Source: Varroa destructor (taxonomy: Eukaryota; Arthropoda; Arachnida; Mesostigmata; Varroidae). Taken from it: DNA of 64,000 nt. The notes beneath the pieces are model-generated. The model did not search any database, had not been told where the DNA came from, and saw only the letters and a program-made list of their open reading frames with translations. Every line of letters starts with the position of its first letter. Position 1 is the first letter of the stretch. The stretch is from NCBI RefSeq assembly GCF_002443255.2, contig NW_019211460.1, positions 33,765,952 to 33,829,951 of the forward strand, given 5' to 3'. Made by a program: the position numbers and the translations under genes. Of this stretch, positions 1 to 14,587 are shown one piece after another.

Positions 1-240
1 TCTAGGCAAGTTGGTGGCAGATGCGTCACGGAGACGCCGACGAAATTTCGATCTACTCCGGAGGAGTGGGTACACGGCCCGGTTCGGCCGCCTCCTCAAT
101 AATTGGCCAGGGGTCACACGCATTTCATCCGCACATCATTATCCCAAGGGGCTTCCAGCATGCCGAATACATCCCAGGTACGAACTCCAAGCCGTAATCT
201 ACAGGGCCCTTCGCACCACGAAAGCCACGTTCTTGTGTTA
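1..240 (+). other. Window edge: G+C-rich open frame, possibly a truncated exon
   Basis: The first 240 bases are G+C-rich and open in the second + frame from the window edge (KLVADASRRRRRNFDLLRRS onwards) to TAA at 239-241. A possible donor CCCAG|GTACG lies at about 178/179. A second + frame (GGRCVTETPTKF onwards) is open to a TAA at about 94. If coding, it is the 3' part of an exon that starts outside the window. The reading frame cannot be decided. Confidence 0.25.
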
Positions 241-241
241 A

Positions 242-2997
242 CGAACGATGTCGTTTATTTAGATTCTATGATTTAGTTGTCATGAGAAGCAAGCACCCAT
301 AATCTCACAGAATAATCGATATATAGGGCAGTATTCTCTAATGGAATCATCGACATTTATTAGACGGATCACAAATTGTTATAGCGTACAATTTACACAA
401 GTGTAGGAAAATTACGCTGTAAAAGTTCATTCCTTTTTATTTTACTTGGATGTAGAATAATTGTTTACATATGGCTAGTTAGTTTCGATGCACGAAACAA
501 AATCTGAATGTTATTCTGTACTATGAAAAATCCAGCTAGCGTGCATGCAACTACTTCATGTCGAGTCGAAAGGTGACGACGTCAGTACCCGGATTAGTTA
601 TTTTCCATATTTTTCAAGCTTTTTCGTAGACAAATCATTACAAAATGTCAGTGAAGTAATATTAGCCTCATCCGATTCATCGTCAATATGCTGCATATGG
701 CTTCATGAGCGCTACCGTTACTAACGAGATGATCATTTTTGCCATCGGTTTTAACTTTTAGCTCTGTTATTTGCGCTCTACCGTAAACTGCCATGTTCCT
801 TATTTTGTCGTATCTGTATTGGCTCGTGTGTTGACCTTCTGTTTGACTTCCTTGCTAGACAGCCTTTATTAATAGTTACCCGATAGTAATTGATGCTAAG
901 GTGCATATAGTATCAGAGGATGACCGAACCAACAAGCGGGAAGCGAAAGGCGAGGGAAGATGGTCTCCATTCATACCTCTTCGCACAGAGGTCTGGGGTG
1001 CTCTCGAATTCTACATCTATATGTAGCACATGGAATTAACATTGAGTGGTTTGTAACTCCATCCGACAGCGGCGCAGACGAACGCTTGGCTAGGCAACAT
1101 CGACTTGAAGAAAGGGTGTTTGTAGACTCGTCGCTGGCTTCACTTTTGCTTTTGCAGTAGCAGCGGACGCTACTGGTCCCTGTCCTCGACGCTGCCGATC
1201 GCTTGCCCACTACCGAACATTTTCCACGTTTTTCTCACACATTGACGGCATCGGATCATGCCCAGATTTGCCCACGCTGTCTTGATTTGTGCATAATGCA
1301 TTAGCAGTTTAGCAACATGGGGCCGGAAGCCGTTCCTAGGCGTCAAACCCCCGAGATCGTCCCAAGCTGAGCTCCGAGCGACAATTGCGTTCAATGACGC
1401 GGTCGACAGAAGGTAGCGAACTAGTTCTCCATGCACAAGATAGACAAGCCATTGTTGGCACCGATATGATCGAGTGAGTGTGAATCCACTGCGGAAAAAC
1501 GGAGATGCGCAGTGAGCAGAAGAAAGTTGTACATCCGGATTTACGCCGATAAGAGTTATTCTCTTCGGTGATCCCTAAGGACAATTAGTAGTAGAAAGAA
1601 AGAACGACTAAGTGAGCTATTTAAAGAGGCACCGGTTACAAAATTCATATATACAAAAGATAAAGATACTACTTCATTAGAAAAGCTGCTCTAAAGATTA
1701 CAAGTATAGTGCTCCAACGCCTTCATTTACTTGCTTTTGGCTGGAGCAGACAGCATGTTACAAATCGGCGAAGGTCGACAGAGCAGTTGTTCCAAGAACA
1801 GGTTATCAAAGATTGCTGATCGACGGCGAAATCGCGGCGGACATACGTACAATAAAGTTCCAGATGCATCCGGAACCATTTTTCCGATCTAAATTCTTGA
1901 GTCTGAGCCGTACCATGCTTATATATATACATATATACTTTCTAAGCTCCCGTCCTCTTATCATCTATCGACGAATATATATGGGAAGAACGTTCGCTGC
2001 TTGATATCAAAGCCGTCGCTCTCAAACCTTGCACGGCATCTCACAACTACGATTGGAAAAAGTTTTCACAATAGAACATTGGCTTACCGAAGTCAAATGA
2101 AGCGCTATAGAGCTTCTCCCTTGAGTTCCCTCAAGCGTATTTTAGTTGCCGTTATTGCCACCGTAGTCATACGCATACATACTCAGGTAGAAATAGGATG
2201 TTTTCGTGTCAATTTAAACATAGATTTTGTATATACTCTCAGACATTACAGTATACATAAATTGAGCTTTATACGTGGGGATTCTATCGACCGATTCAAT
2301 ATAGATACTTAGGGGACGTGAGCGCCACAAGTATTTGCAACAGTAATGTCAACTGACGAATACAAATGGTTGGCTCCTAACGATAATAGGGCAAAACAGG
2401 AATTGAACAGGGGTGCACAATCTGTAGAATGCTAATGGTAGTAACCTATTACTGAATGTATTGAAATTGATCTAGGCTAGCACTAACGTCTACGCAGAGT
2501 TGTATGAATGATGTTGGAAAGAGATGAGGCTGAAATGCATGGCTTTATTCATAGTGACCCTTTTCTTTTTCCTGCCCTATTGAAAATACACCCGAACCCT
2601 CCGAATGATTGACAACCGCTGTCATCACAAATCTAATTTGTTCCTAACACTTTGCCAGTTCTTATTATCTGTGGTTAATCGGCATAAACGTGTGATGATA
2701 TAATTCGTTCTGCTTGTTTTGTTGTATCGTGCTATCAATTAGACGATATCGTTTCGTAATCAATGGCTATAAACTAACTGTACTAAAGAAGATAGACTCT
2801 CCCCATGTGTTACATTGTAATGACTGGTGTTACTTGCTTAATGTGCAGAAGCTAATTTTCGATTTGAAATTAGAAATTCTAAAAAAGAGTGGATTCTGTT
2901 ACTGCTATTGGTATAGATTGCCCTTCGATAATCTATTTGGCCCCGTTCGCTAAGGGTATCAACCCTATAAGATATGGCTCTAAAATCGAGCGGTGAA
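242..2997. other. Non-coding, one G+C-richer island at 920-1430
   Basis: Mostly AT-rich sequence with short shadow frames. The island 920-1430 has an 88-codon minus open frame without ATG (1170-1436; LLSTASLNAIVARSSAWDDL) and overlapping open frames on both strands. Coding is possible but not supported by a splice chain. Nothing else is identified. Confidence 0.4.
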
Positions 2998-3005
2998 TTT
3001 TACAG

Positions 3006-3391
3006 CGTCCGAGGTATGTTCGTCGGTTCACTCGAGCCCTCTTCATGGCTCGTCGCCGGGACCTCAGACACCGTTATCGTTTATGTCGATAGACATCCCC
3101 GAGGAGGCTGAACCCGATCTCGAGCGGCCCTCCACAAGCCGGGTGTCCATCGGTTAGAAAACCGACTGTGTAATTCCAAAAAGGAATCTGGCACCATCTA
3201 GTCATGAGATCTCATCACGTTCGGCTGAGAAGTGTGGCAGGAAAAATGTCCGTCCCACCAGTGACAGCCCAGGTCGAGGGATGAACCCCACTGCTAACTC
3301 TGCAACGTCACCTGAAGGCCATATGAGTGAGGGCTCAGACAGACGGTGGTACCGCGTTCCGGCGTTAGTTACTCTCGATAACGAGAAATAG
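3006..3391 (+). CDS. Candidate 3' exon with one in-frame TAG; unidentified
   Basis: An acceptor TTTTACAG at 2998-3005 opens a frame in a G+C-rich island. It codes 49 residues of Ser/Pro/Glu-rich, probably disordered protein (including SSPGPQTPLSFMSIDIPEEA and DLERPSTSRVSIG) up to a TAG at 3155-3157. The same frame then stays open for another 77 codons with similar composition (SSRSAEKCGRKNVRPTSDSP, then SEGSDRRWYRVPALVTL) to the TAG at 3389-3391. There is no ATG of its own, so it would be an internal or last exon of a + strand gene whose earlier exons are not identified. An alternative is the short ATG frame at 2975-3115 (MALKSSGEFYSVRGMFVGSL). The join to upstream exons would be in phase 1. 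The second part may be 3' UTR, readthrough extension or evidence that this is a relic. Confidence 0.3.
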
Positions 3392-5330
3392 TGGTGTATA
3401 TTAAATGTAGTAAATATACGAACAGGATAAAAAGAAACAAGGAAAAGAAAATGATAATTATGAGAAACAAGGCATCTGTTGTGTACGTTAGGTTTCGTTG
3501 GAGTAAGCAAGGTTGGCTTCGTTTATTGGGTATCGTGAAGTTCAAACAATAAACGGAGCATAGGCAAGGTCCTTTATCCGAAGCGCACTGAACTTCGCGT
3601 TTTCTTGTTCCCGATAAACCTACTTCCATACGAACGGTCATTATCATCTTGGACAGTCTTATACGTACGAGGTACAAACGATCTGATTTTTTACTCGTGA
3701 CATTAAATTGAATTCGTTGTCAGTACACGAAGCCTGTTACTTTTTCCCAAATGTTCGATGTTCGCGCGTACATGTACAATCCAAAAAGACTCAAGTGAAA
3801 CAGCGATATATATAGAGATGGTTTGTTAATTACATTTATAATAATAAAGTTCTGCCCATCACGATCTGTCGTTTGTTAATCGCTCGGGTAAAAGCCATCT
3901 CTGCGTCGCCGCCTGGGAAGGCTTGCCAGGTTGTAGGGTAGTCGATCCGTGTGTACAAAGATCGCTGCAGGTCACTGCCACTCGCCGTCATTCAGTCAAT
4001 TTATTGTTGAAACGTTGAATTGGTCCATCGACAACCCAACAACAACGGAAGTCCGCAAACAATAAACACAGACAATAAACTGGCTTGCACAAACAACAGA
4101 CAGTCAAGCTGAGAAATGCTATCAGCGTGCATATACAGAGCAAAATACGTAACAACGACGATAACGTGCGCCCGATACGAATACGACAGACTAACCGAAA
4201 GCGATGATTGCCGAGGCGAAATACGAACGTTACCACAGCTGTCTGTTATACGCTGTCGACTGGACGTATTTTGTGCAGGATGAAAACCCCCCGCGACACG
4301 CGATAGTTGGAAGCGACGACTGGCGATATACTGAGCCCCATTGTAATAGGTTACCACCCATATGCATGTAGTGACTATATGCTGATGCAGAGTTACGTCA
4401 CACAATAGAAGCCAATAGTGAGTCTCTTATAAGTCAGAGAAGAATTACTACAGATGCTAGGAAAGGCGACGCCCCGAATTGGCGGGACTGTGTAGGTACG
4501 TCATCTGTTTCGTACGAGAGTAAAGGGATCAAATCATACACAAAGCGGCGTCCCTACCTCAAAAAAGCCACCACGCGTACAACTATTGTCAACTATCAAA
4601 CATAGTAATGCTGCATAATAGTAGAAAAAATAATATAATAGTATTATTGTTTATAGCGTTAGTACAACAAAGTTATGCACATGGTTGCAATGGTAAAGGA
4701 AGCAGATATAAAAGCGGGACGTCGAGACGGCGGGAGGCTAGCGAAATACGAGGTTTATACGCAAAGAAATTGGGGGAAGCGAGATAAAGCGGGAAGAAAT
4801 CTCTGAAAGCGTGCCTATTAATAGTATGATGAACACAGAATGCACGGGCACATTCGTACCCGCATGAAAAGTATCGGATAAACGTAATGCAGATATAGTA
4901 CAATAACGAATACAACCATTGCAACCGACTCACCTCACTGTTTTTATACGATCCGGACATAGAACGACGCAACAAATACCAATAACGATCTTCGGCGGCA
5001 GGCATTTTTATTCGGACGCTGGCGAGCGACCACTAACTTTACTCAGACGATCCATCCGACCATGTGCCATCATCGATTGGTACCACACCAAACACGTATA
5101 TAGTTATGGACAATTATATACGTATAGGTAAACACAACTGTGTTTTAGTATATATATACATGCGTATTCGAAAATCGCCATTATGAAACGTTGTTATTAT
5201 TAGTATTATAAATAAGCATTATAACTAGGCTGTGTGTTTGTCCAATGTCTGCATGGGTGCCTACAAGACGTAAGCGGCGGTCGCCGCCTATCCGATAGAA
5301 GTTGCCTCGTTTGGGCTGGCTAGTCGACAA

Positions 5331-5375
<45 letters not shown>

Positions 5376-8300
5376 ATTCTAACACGCTGAAATATACAAC
5401 AATAATTTTCTCCTTCCATCAGCTAGGTCAGCTAGTCGTAAGGCCGAATGGAGAACTTAATCAGGTTCTTAAGTTGCGTATACTACGACTGGTATCCTCA
5501 TACGTATGTAGTTTTGTAAAGTGTACCTAAATGATCCGATCAAGGAAAACCGCTTAGCCTAAATAATATGATATGCTAGAACTGTATAAGAATCAACACA
5601 ACGCTAGCCCATAATTAGAAGGTCATTTTCAACGTGTTCTATATCAGCTACTAGCACTTTCTCGATACGCATTCAGGAGCTAATTTTATTGGTGATAATA
5701 AGTTCAGAAGGTGAAGCTCTCGCTTTAATGCTCGCTTCCCCGTCTAATCGATCTTCAGTGCGACAATATTATGCGATACGATCTGTGTGCACTAGACCAA
5801 GCTACCGTTTGTGATCTGGAGAGTTGTGATGTACATAAGCTTCTGGTAACAACAAATAATTATATATAGTAATGATCGTAGTCATAATATGGCGACAAAA
5901 ATGATAATATTAGAGAGACATTGGAAGTCCATTACAATAGATGGTGATACGTGCACTCACTATTGCCCATTGCCGTCGTCGGGTAGACACCGACCGCAGC
6001 ATGTAAAACAAAGTATAGTACTACATACACGCACACAACTAGAAGGCTAACATACATTTTTAGCTAATAGTGACAGAGAACAGTATCGTATATCCAGCAA
6101 GAACCATAACCGACGTAAAATACCGTGTCGTCAGCTCTAGATGGGTCGCAAGTCGATCAGGATACAAACGCATACTAAAACGTAGATAAAACAAAATAAT
6201 AAGGCCGAAAAACGTGCGTAAATTAGGTTACGAATCGAGCGCTAAAAAACGTAGATATCACACAAGGCGGACCTTCGATTTGGTTGTCGGATGGTTTTGT
6301 TGCAAGGCGTAAGGCGAATGCTGCGCGTATAATAAGTGGCGAGTCCAACTGAACTTGTATTTCTTATTGCAAAACGAGGCCGGGAAATCATATCAGGCTC
6401 GACCACTCTAAAAATTCTTCAAAAAGACATGCGTGTAAAACTTGCGTGATAACAGTAATAGGAACAATACGAAAATAGGACACGAACAGGTTGCCCGACA
6501 TCCGAGCTAGGTATTGTGGAAAGAAGCGTCTAGGCATTATTGAAAATGAAGAAGAGTTGACTGGTCCTGCCATTTGCAAACAACATTATTATTACCTGAG
6601 CATTAGCAATTTCCGCGAACCACTAGTCCTACTGGTTGCGTGCACCACGACATTTGCCGCGTGCAGTTTCCTGCGGTTCCTGTCGTTAATAACATGAGCA
6701 ATTTAAATTGCCTATGTACATGCGGTAGGAACTTGCAACACACACATATATAATCTGCGTTTTGCTAGGAAGAGAGGTTTTTTTTGTAACTTTTATAGTA
6801 GATAAAGCTTACTATGGAATTAGTCCTTGTGTAAACAGTCTTCTCAGGAACTGCGGTCTCCGATATTTGAAAAGTTTAAAATTTATTTAGCATTTTTTAA
6901 ATATTTGGCTTTTTTTTCGTAATTATCATCGAGCCAGAGCACGAAGATATGGGCTATCTATCTTCATTTGAAGCAAAAATAATAAGTGACACTTATATGG
7001 ATAATTATCCGTTATGACGGCCAACATCTGTTATAAGCAATATAAATTTGTGTACATTTTCCGGCAGCTAAAACATATTGGTAGTAGTTTTACTATTAGT
7101 CTTCTTTGATTAATATGGCCAATGGTGCATGCTTTATGAAGAAACGCCATTCGAATATCATCTCGAAGAAGCTATTCAAACATTAAATTCTGTGAAAGCA
7201 TTTCGGATGAACGATTGGTAAAGTGTTGCACGCTTCAGAGTAGAAGAACTTAAAATAACTCTACTATTACGTATTACTGAAGATAGATAGCTAACCATTA
7301 GCTAGATTTTACACTAGAAAACAATAAATATGACTCCACCAATAACAGCGATAAAAATAGCTTATAGGAAATTATAAAACGTCATTCGGAAGATCCGAAG
7401 GCAACGAAACTAAAGCTTAGATATACTCCGCTATCTCTAGCGCATATTTATAGATAAACAAGCGTATGTCGCTGCTGGCCATAGCTGGATAACAACGACC
7501 AGAAACCGAAGCCATAGATTTGTAATCAAGAAACGTAAATATCCTCGCTCATATTGTTTTGCTGCTTGTCAACTATCATATGAAGTACGCTTAATAAACC
7601 ATCATACCCTATTTGAGGTGAGGAAGATCGAGAATAGGTAACAATTATATTACTAGGTAACAGAACATTTGTCCAGCTCAAGAGTAAGGCATTGCTATAA
7701 CATCTGCAGTGGCATTCATAAATCGTGTCTTTGTTTATTATCAGACAACACACACACACGGTGGGCTCGTTTCGAATGTCGGGCTGTTTATATTGGTCGA
7801 CATAATACGAAGAGAGAGAAGCCCCCCGTTACGAGTCATTGGATTATCGTCGCCAATTATAGTCACGCACCCATAGCCCAACGAAGGAGCTTGTTGATGT
7901 TGTTGTAGGTCGTAAACGGCTATTTGTAAGCTACTAGTCACTCTATATTGGGATTCTGCATAAACTGACTTGATGAGGTTTCGTCGCCGACTTTTCGAGG
8001 ATTTTCTGGACACGGTTGATGTTCGTCAGATTTGCGGGATCGCCGACTGAGTAGCCGTGTCTCGCCCAGTGGCATCTAGTAATGCACCGACCAGCTAAAC
8101 CGTGTACGGAAGTGGCTCAGTTCATAGGCAATAATAGGGTAGTAATCTGACAGCTGATGGCCTCTACCACCCTTAATAGAGAAGACAGCGGAGTAAAACA
8201 CAGTCAAAGCGAAGGAGTCAGGCTGCATATTATCTATTCAGAAACACACAAAGAACTAGTATACATAGAACGATAAACGGAAACGTTATGCAGTCCGATA

Positions 8301-11300
8301 TCGCGCAACGCCATCGGCGACCGTCTTAAGTTACTGGCTGGCTCAGTGTGGCATCTAAGTTGCAGCAGTGCGATGCGAAAACGTGAGCTTATAATAAGAT
8401 GCTATAGGCAACGCCAAGCCGCATTCAGCGAAGCTGTATCTATTCAGTTCAATGTCTCATTTTACTGTTCTATTTGTATCGGCTATTCGCTAGTTTTATT
8501 GTCTGGTAAAGTATATGTGAGGTGAAGTTAACTTTACAATACGATCGACTACTATGTTCTCATGTCGCATTCAGTTAGGCGTGCTTATTGGTAAACAGAA
8601 CCTAGTGTGTCGTTTTGTAACTTTAACAAACTTTCGTTCCTCATGTTCCTCAATTCCGTCGTTCCAAACGATTCCTCAATGTTTGTTGGTTAGAAGACGT
8701 TGTGATAAACACATAGTCAGCATTAAAGTAGCTGGATGTGGCGCCATGTTTGTTAGAGCCGACTGAAGCGCCACCTTAATCGCAAAGGTTGCGATACGTT
8801 TTGTATGGGTCGATGGGTAAAGTATACGTAATGAGTATAAGTAATGAATTATACATAGCAGTAGCGCGTGTTAGCGAAAGGAAAGAACAGGAATCAACAG
8901 ATCAACGCAGGACGACAAAATCATTGTAGTTGTAACAGACAGTAGCGCTATATATAATGCGTTGGTGTATATAGAACGATGGAAAATGTAAATAAAGAAG
9001 ATGATCCCCACCCCGCAAAAAAATACCGCACCATATAGCCTCGTCGAATTATAATAGATGTAGCTAAATTTATTCGATAGGTACCTGCTCTGCGCGAGTA
9101 TAACTCGCTGACGGTATGGCATTTATTAGCAAGGTCCAGCGACACTTGAAGGAAGCTAGGCGACTTCATATATAGATATACAAATAACGCATCTATCAAT
9201 GTAGACTACAGTTACCCATTGCTAGGTCGATAATGTTTCTCAATCGAATGTAGATTGGCCGTGAGGAAAATAGAATTTTCAAATATAAGTATATACTGAA
9301 AAATAAGAAACACGATGCTTATAGACACGCGTTCCGTTACATAAACATTGTGAATGTACTGGAAAACGGCAGCTTTTCAATGCATTCACTATATATTTCA
9401 ATCTATGTCCCTCTAGCTATTCTTAGAAAAGGCGAACGTTGAAGAACGTCAGGTGCCAGTTACTTTCTATTATGGACAATCACTAAATTCAATTGGACAA
9501 CTTAATTATTACTATTATGATGATTTCTATTATATGGCTGGGAAGGGCTAAGTTTCGTTTGATGTTAACTACAACACGAGGACACGTGACTTAGCGCGTG
9601 TACCAAGTAGTTATTTAGAATACGAAGTTCAGCAGCAGTTTTCGAAGTTATGAAGATTGTCATCATTATGGCTACGTTCTAACACTGTATTCGTTTCCAG
9701 TCGTCATTGTTCGAGATCAGTTTGCCCGAGACTCGAGATTAATTTATATTCAAACGCCAGCGTTCGGTCATACCAAGTAAGCATGGATCGATATATAGCG
9801 TTAACGGTTTTATATGCATCATTATTAAGCGAGGCGAGCTAAGATTAATTTGAAGTTTTTCCTACGAAAAGTCTAGCCATTTTAAAGCACACAAACTATT
9901 ATAGTGTTTTGTGTTAGGATATCATTCGACTGTTGCACTGACAAATTCAAGCGGTTCGTAAATACCTGAATAAAGGAGAGGTGCAAAGCTGTGCTTACGG
10001 CAGGAAATTTGTTTCTAGGGATCGGAGTTTGTAGAGTCAATTTAAAGCAAGCCAACTTCTTCTACGAAGCGGGTTCGAAGAAGCCCAGTTCCTCGAAGTT
10101 TAGCTCAGGATAAATCAATCCTCGTCAACGTATCCAGCGCTATCGATCACATTGTGCGGAGTCATTTTCTACTAAACGGTCTGTTAAAAAAATCCTTTTG
10201 ACTTGAGAATGGGGTCGCGTTACCAAGCTTTCGTCCGTTATATTACATATAAAATAAGCAATCTATCAATGAATACTTCGATTTTAGCTTGGGCAATTTA
10301 GAAGCCGAAGTTGAATCGATAGTATCTGACTCGCAAGCGCCCCGTTTATGCAATGTCCTCGTGGAAACTACAAGTTTACCTGCAGGTATACTAGTGAATA
10401 TCCGTTACCCGCTACTATAATACAATGAAGCTGTTGTAAATGCAACATCGAATTCTCTTACTTTATACAAGGTAGGATTCGAGTGTCACCTCAGATAAAA
10501 GTGAAGAACCTCAGCAAACGAGCAGAGATTCGGTCTTCTCTTAGATATCCTACAGCTACATCGGATCACCTGATAGATATCAGATAGCCTGAGCGAATTT
10601 CATACCAATATTCAACATTACACTGTGTATGTGTATGTAATAGTAGGCGACAATTTTTTTTAGCCAATAAAAATACTTCGTTTGATATGGGTTTCATTGA
10701 TTTTTGTTTTGACGTAGTCTCATGCGTGGCTTATATTAAATTATATTACATTTACTTCGTAAGCTATAAATAATACACCTACATATTACATTCACATGTT
10801 AATATCAAGTATTCATTGATCAAATCGTTAAGTATCAACGGTTGAATTGTAGCGCGTTTACCTATAGCATTTTGATAGCAGCGTTCCATTGACGAAATTA
10901 TAAATTATTCCGTTCCCTCGTATTGCTGTATTAAGTATACGATGGAATAATAACTAAACATTGACTTTCCACTCATAATACTAGCGCGCGCTTTTTCTAT
11001 TCACAGTGTGTCTTTCATCCACGACACAGAACATCGTAATGATCTACGTCCGTACGTATACTTTTTCGCTAGCGTATTTATAAGCGCATTTGCATAGTTT
11101 AGATTTATTGCACTGGTTTATTATCTGATGGCTACCGTAACCGTTGGCTAGAAAAACTCGATATCGTTTCGCGATACTAATTGAATACCTTTGATTTAGC
11201 ATAAGCTCACGGTCGTGACGTAGTAAAAATGTACGTACACATTTAAGAAAATACCCCTTTGTCTTCTTGTAGTAGTAATCAACCTGGCGTCAAATATTCA

Positions 11301-12511
11301 CTCGACTCTTTTTGTTCTCGTTATTTGCCCCCGACACCGTGAAGGTAGATAGTATTAGTTTAATGAAACACACATACCGCTTAGCCTGAACTTGCAACAT
11401 CCTAACATTATAGCCTATATGCTAACAATTAGAATAGATACGATGGTAATTGGTGCCGCCGTGGATTGGATGGTGCCGCTTGTGAAAAATTGCCTGTACG
11501 GCAATTTTGCTGTAGCTACCGAACTTGCAACGGGCTTCACGTAGATTCGGACCGTCTGTAGTATAAATGGCAACATAACAGATTGCAAAATCTGTCTTTA
11601 TTCTGTAACATGCATTGCATGTTATTGTGACAGAAAGGGCAATAGTCAATCAAGTTATTAAGGGATTAAAGTTAAAAACAGTTTAGTTAGGTATGGGCAG
11701 AGATTCAGAACAAATCTGTCGCCAGCATTGCCTCCTTTTATCCCATTTCATATTATATTCAACTGGCAACCCAACAAAGTATTCGGAGCCGTCTCCTTAT
11801 CGATACTGTTTTAGTTACAGTACAAAATTGACGCGGAACGCGTACACGTATATCTATGTTTGTCTAACTAACTTCCAATGATTAGCAGCCACTATCTAAG
11901 GCAGGCAAAAACAAACGTGTAGGACATCGTGTTAGATGCCGCGCAGTTTTGTCCCTTCATAGATTCATTTGCTTCATATTTAAAGATTAAGCTTTCCAGT
12001 TAGCAGGCCGTTCGTAGAAAGTTTGTAGCCGTAGCAAACAGGTAGCTCATTATCTAATAGTGTATTTTTTATTAAATATTCGTCTTTTCCAGTCGTCCGA
12101 GTCAGATTTGGGCCATCCATGTTCGATGTTGTCTATTACACTTGGTGTCCTGCTGAATATTTATATTCGGTATTACTAGCTGCCCCTCTATGCCCACCTG
12201 TCTGAATGCAACGGCAGCTGAATGGTTGCGTAACTGACTGAATCTCTCTTTCTAAGCAGACGCCACACAAACAGGCATCTTTATCGAGATGAATGTAGAG
12301 GAAGATAATGGGCGAGAGTCAGTGAAAAGTCCGCATGTTATTACAACTATGATTTGTGGAGATGTCGTATTCTGGCGTGGCGTCAAGGCTTTAGTTTGGA
12401 CGGCTACGTAATTCAATGTTGTTTTACGTTATTCCATGTATCAGTACAGTTCAAGCCATTAGACTAGTTTTTCCTGCTCGACTGATTGCCTAGTGATTGA
12501 TTTATTTTGAG
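3392..12511. other. Gene-poor AT-rich region
   Basis: No convincing gene is seen. Frames of 60-134 codons occur at 3988-4405 (-), 6491-6697 (+), 7741-8013 (-), 8554-8766 (+) and 8871-9199 (-), mutually overlapping and of unremarkable composition. The (TA)n repeat at 5332 is listed separately. No tRNA, rRNA or transposase remains were recognised. Confidence 0.5.
5332..5372. repeat. (TA)n microsatellite, 41 bp
   Basis: This is an uninterrupted alternating T/A run of about 20 dinucleotide units in AT-rich non-coding DNA. It is self-complementary and likely polymorphic in length. Confidence 0.98.
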
Positions 12512-12686
12512 GGAGAAGCTCCGTGAGCGATGTGTTGCGTTGTGGGCGTCTTCGGGAGTTCGGCAATCGGCGTTAAACAGGGCGATTCTTTCTTGGGGCT
12601 CGCAAATTGAACTCCTCCAGTTGGGTCGGCAGCAGAAGCCTGATTGCTGCCGCTGGGCGCAGTGCTGTCACGCCTTTGACTTCCCT
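12512..12686 (+). CDS. Candidate internal exon, Cys/Trp-containing, unidentified
   Basis: This is an island of raised G+C in AT-rich DNA, bounded by an acceptor (TTTATTTTGAG) and a donor (CCT|GTAAGG). It is open for 58 codons (phase 2 in, phase 0 out). The predicted segment is helical and then Cys-rich: EKLRERCVALWASSGVRQSA and QKPDCCRWAQCCHAFDFP. A run of 13 A follows at 12705-12717. I could not find partner exons and recognise no family. It may be chance. Confidence 0.22.
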
Positions 12687-12704
12687 GTAAGGTTAAAGAT
12701 TAAC

Positions 12705-12717
12705 AAAAAAAAAAAAA
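12705..12717 (+). repeat. Poly(A) tract, 13 bp
   Basis: A run of 13 A lies 18 bases after the candidate donor at 12686/12687. It could be the tail of an inserted retrocopy of which 12512-12686 is the visible part, or simply intronic low complexity. Confidence 0.9.
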
Positions 12718-14587
12718 GTTAGAAAAGCAAAGAACAATACAATTTATCGGACTAAACGAGCTTATTCCTGAAATAGTGCTTTTTCATAAGTATATCCGAT
12801 TTGCGAAGCATATACCACACGAGGTAATTGTACGAAATAACGGTTTGTATTTGTTATATACAGTACTGAATGTTATCGCTAAGTAACAATGCAGCATGAC
12901 CAGAAAAGAAGAGCACGGACGCATGCCTAGATATAGCCTAGATAAGGCAATACGTTAACTATAGAAGGTTTGCCGGCGGCACAAAACCTTAATAGTGCTT
13001 TCTCGGGTTTTTATACACATTTGGCCTCGGATTTAGGTTTTTAATGTATTCAGCCTATCTTTAGAAAGGAGTAAAAATTTTCATTCTACCTTGTATTAAT
13101 ACGTTTCTGAAATAGGTGTATCTGTTGTTTTACAAGAACTACATATTTAAAAGGATTATGTGAGCGAGGGGTTTACATACAACAAGTGTCAAACACAGCC
13201 CTGTTGAAAACCATAAGCTTCAGTACATTTTCAGTAATTTACCGGTACTTCCGTATTTTTTTACGAATACGTCAAGTTCTAGGGCTTGCCCTCTTTACTT
13301 GTGGTAATCATCTCGACATTTCTATACTAAAAATTCCAAAAATATAACGCAATTTTCAGATTTTATACGATCATACATCGCAGTACTTTCAATCCGTTGT
13401 AGCATTTACCGGATGCAGAACTATGCTCTTACGAACCTTCAATTCATTATTGTTTATAATTTGTGGAAATGCTCTAACGGCTCGGATCTCTTCATGCATA
13501 GCTATACGTCGAATGCCATCGTTAAATATCCCATTATATTCTACAATTTGCTAGACTTTCTCCAAGGTCATCCATTCTGATGTTTGAAGGATCCGACATA
13601 AATAATCTCATAAGCGTCCTGATCCCCATCCAGCGAGAGCCAAACAGCAAACGAAACACTTGCGGTTGCTTGGAAATGTTTGAATCTTGCTAACACCTGC
13701 CCGCGTAACTCTCATAGTCGTGTCTTTATCTTAATCCTAATTAAAATGTTGTCCTCTATTCTGTTTTCTAACTGGTTTCTCAGTCTCTAATTCTCAGAGA
13801 ACGATTCGCCATATTTATTATTCTTCTAGGCCTACTTCCGTAAATCGATTGACACAGCAAAACGGTGCAACAGTTTCACGTGGTAACTGTCATTATTCTG
13901 TGATCATCTTAGTCGGCACTTCATTGAAATTTGTGACACCTTTGAGGTACTGGGTTTAGGATACAATTCCGTACCGTGACATAAAAATGGTGAAGAATTA
14001 GATAAGGTTTCGGTAGGGCTGCATAAAGTGGCACCCTTTCAGTGTGCCCTGTGGCATTTCAATTATTTAGCTAGGTTCTATGCTTCAAATTAATACGCAC
14101 AGTCAGGCATATCGTGCAATATAGATCGTGTTATTCTGTGGCGATCTTTTTCAATAGAGTCAATTTAGTTTTCGATACTGGCAACCTATTGGTCCACGAG
14201 TTAAAGTCGACTAATTCACATCTCCGCTCTATCTGTTGCCGCGCGATTCAGTGAGCCTTCGTGGGTGGACTCTTCTACCTGTAATCAGTCAACCCGTACG
14301 GTCTTCCTCGCGGACGTGACCTCCGACATGATGGGCCGGCTACTATAGCTGTCCACAAAAGCGAGACTGTTAACTCTAACACCTGCAATGGCCATCGGGC
14401 TTTCTGCCCCTTCCCGGCAGCTGCGACAGCTTTGCCCACCTGCTGCTTTAGCCGCTCCTGCTACTATCAGACGAGCAGTGTTCGTTCGATTCGTGCATTT
14501 ATCAGTCTTCTCATCTGTCCATTCTCGTTCTTCCTTCGTCTGATCTTTTACATTACTGCCATGAGCTGTATGCCTGTTCTGCAGCCT

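Noticed and set aside
4001..4405. 134-codon open frame on the minus strand, with an overlapping 82-codon frame and an opposite-strand ATG frame at 4203
   Set aside because: Three overlapping frames on two strands, none with splice context, recognisable motifs or raised G+C typical of the firm genes. Runs of this length are expected by chance in 64 kb at this base composition.
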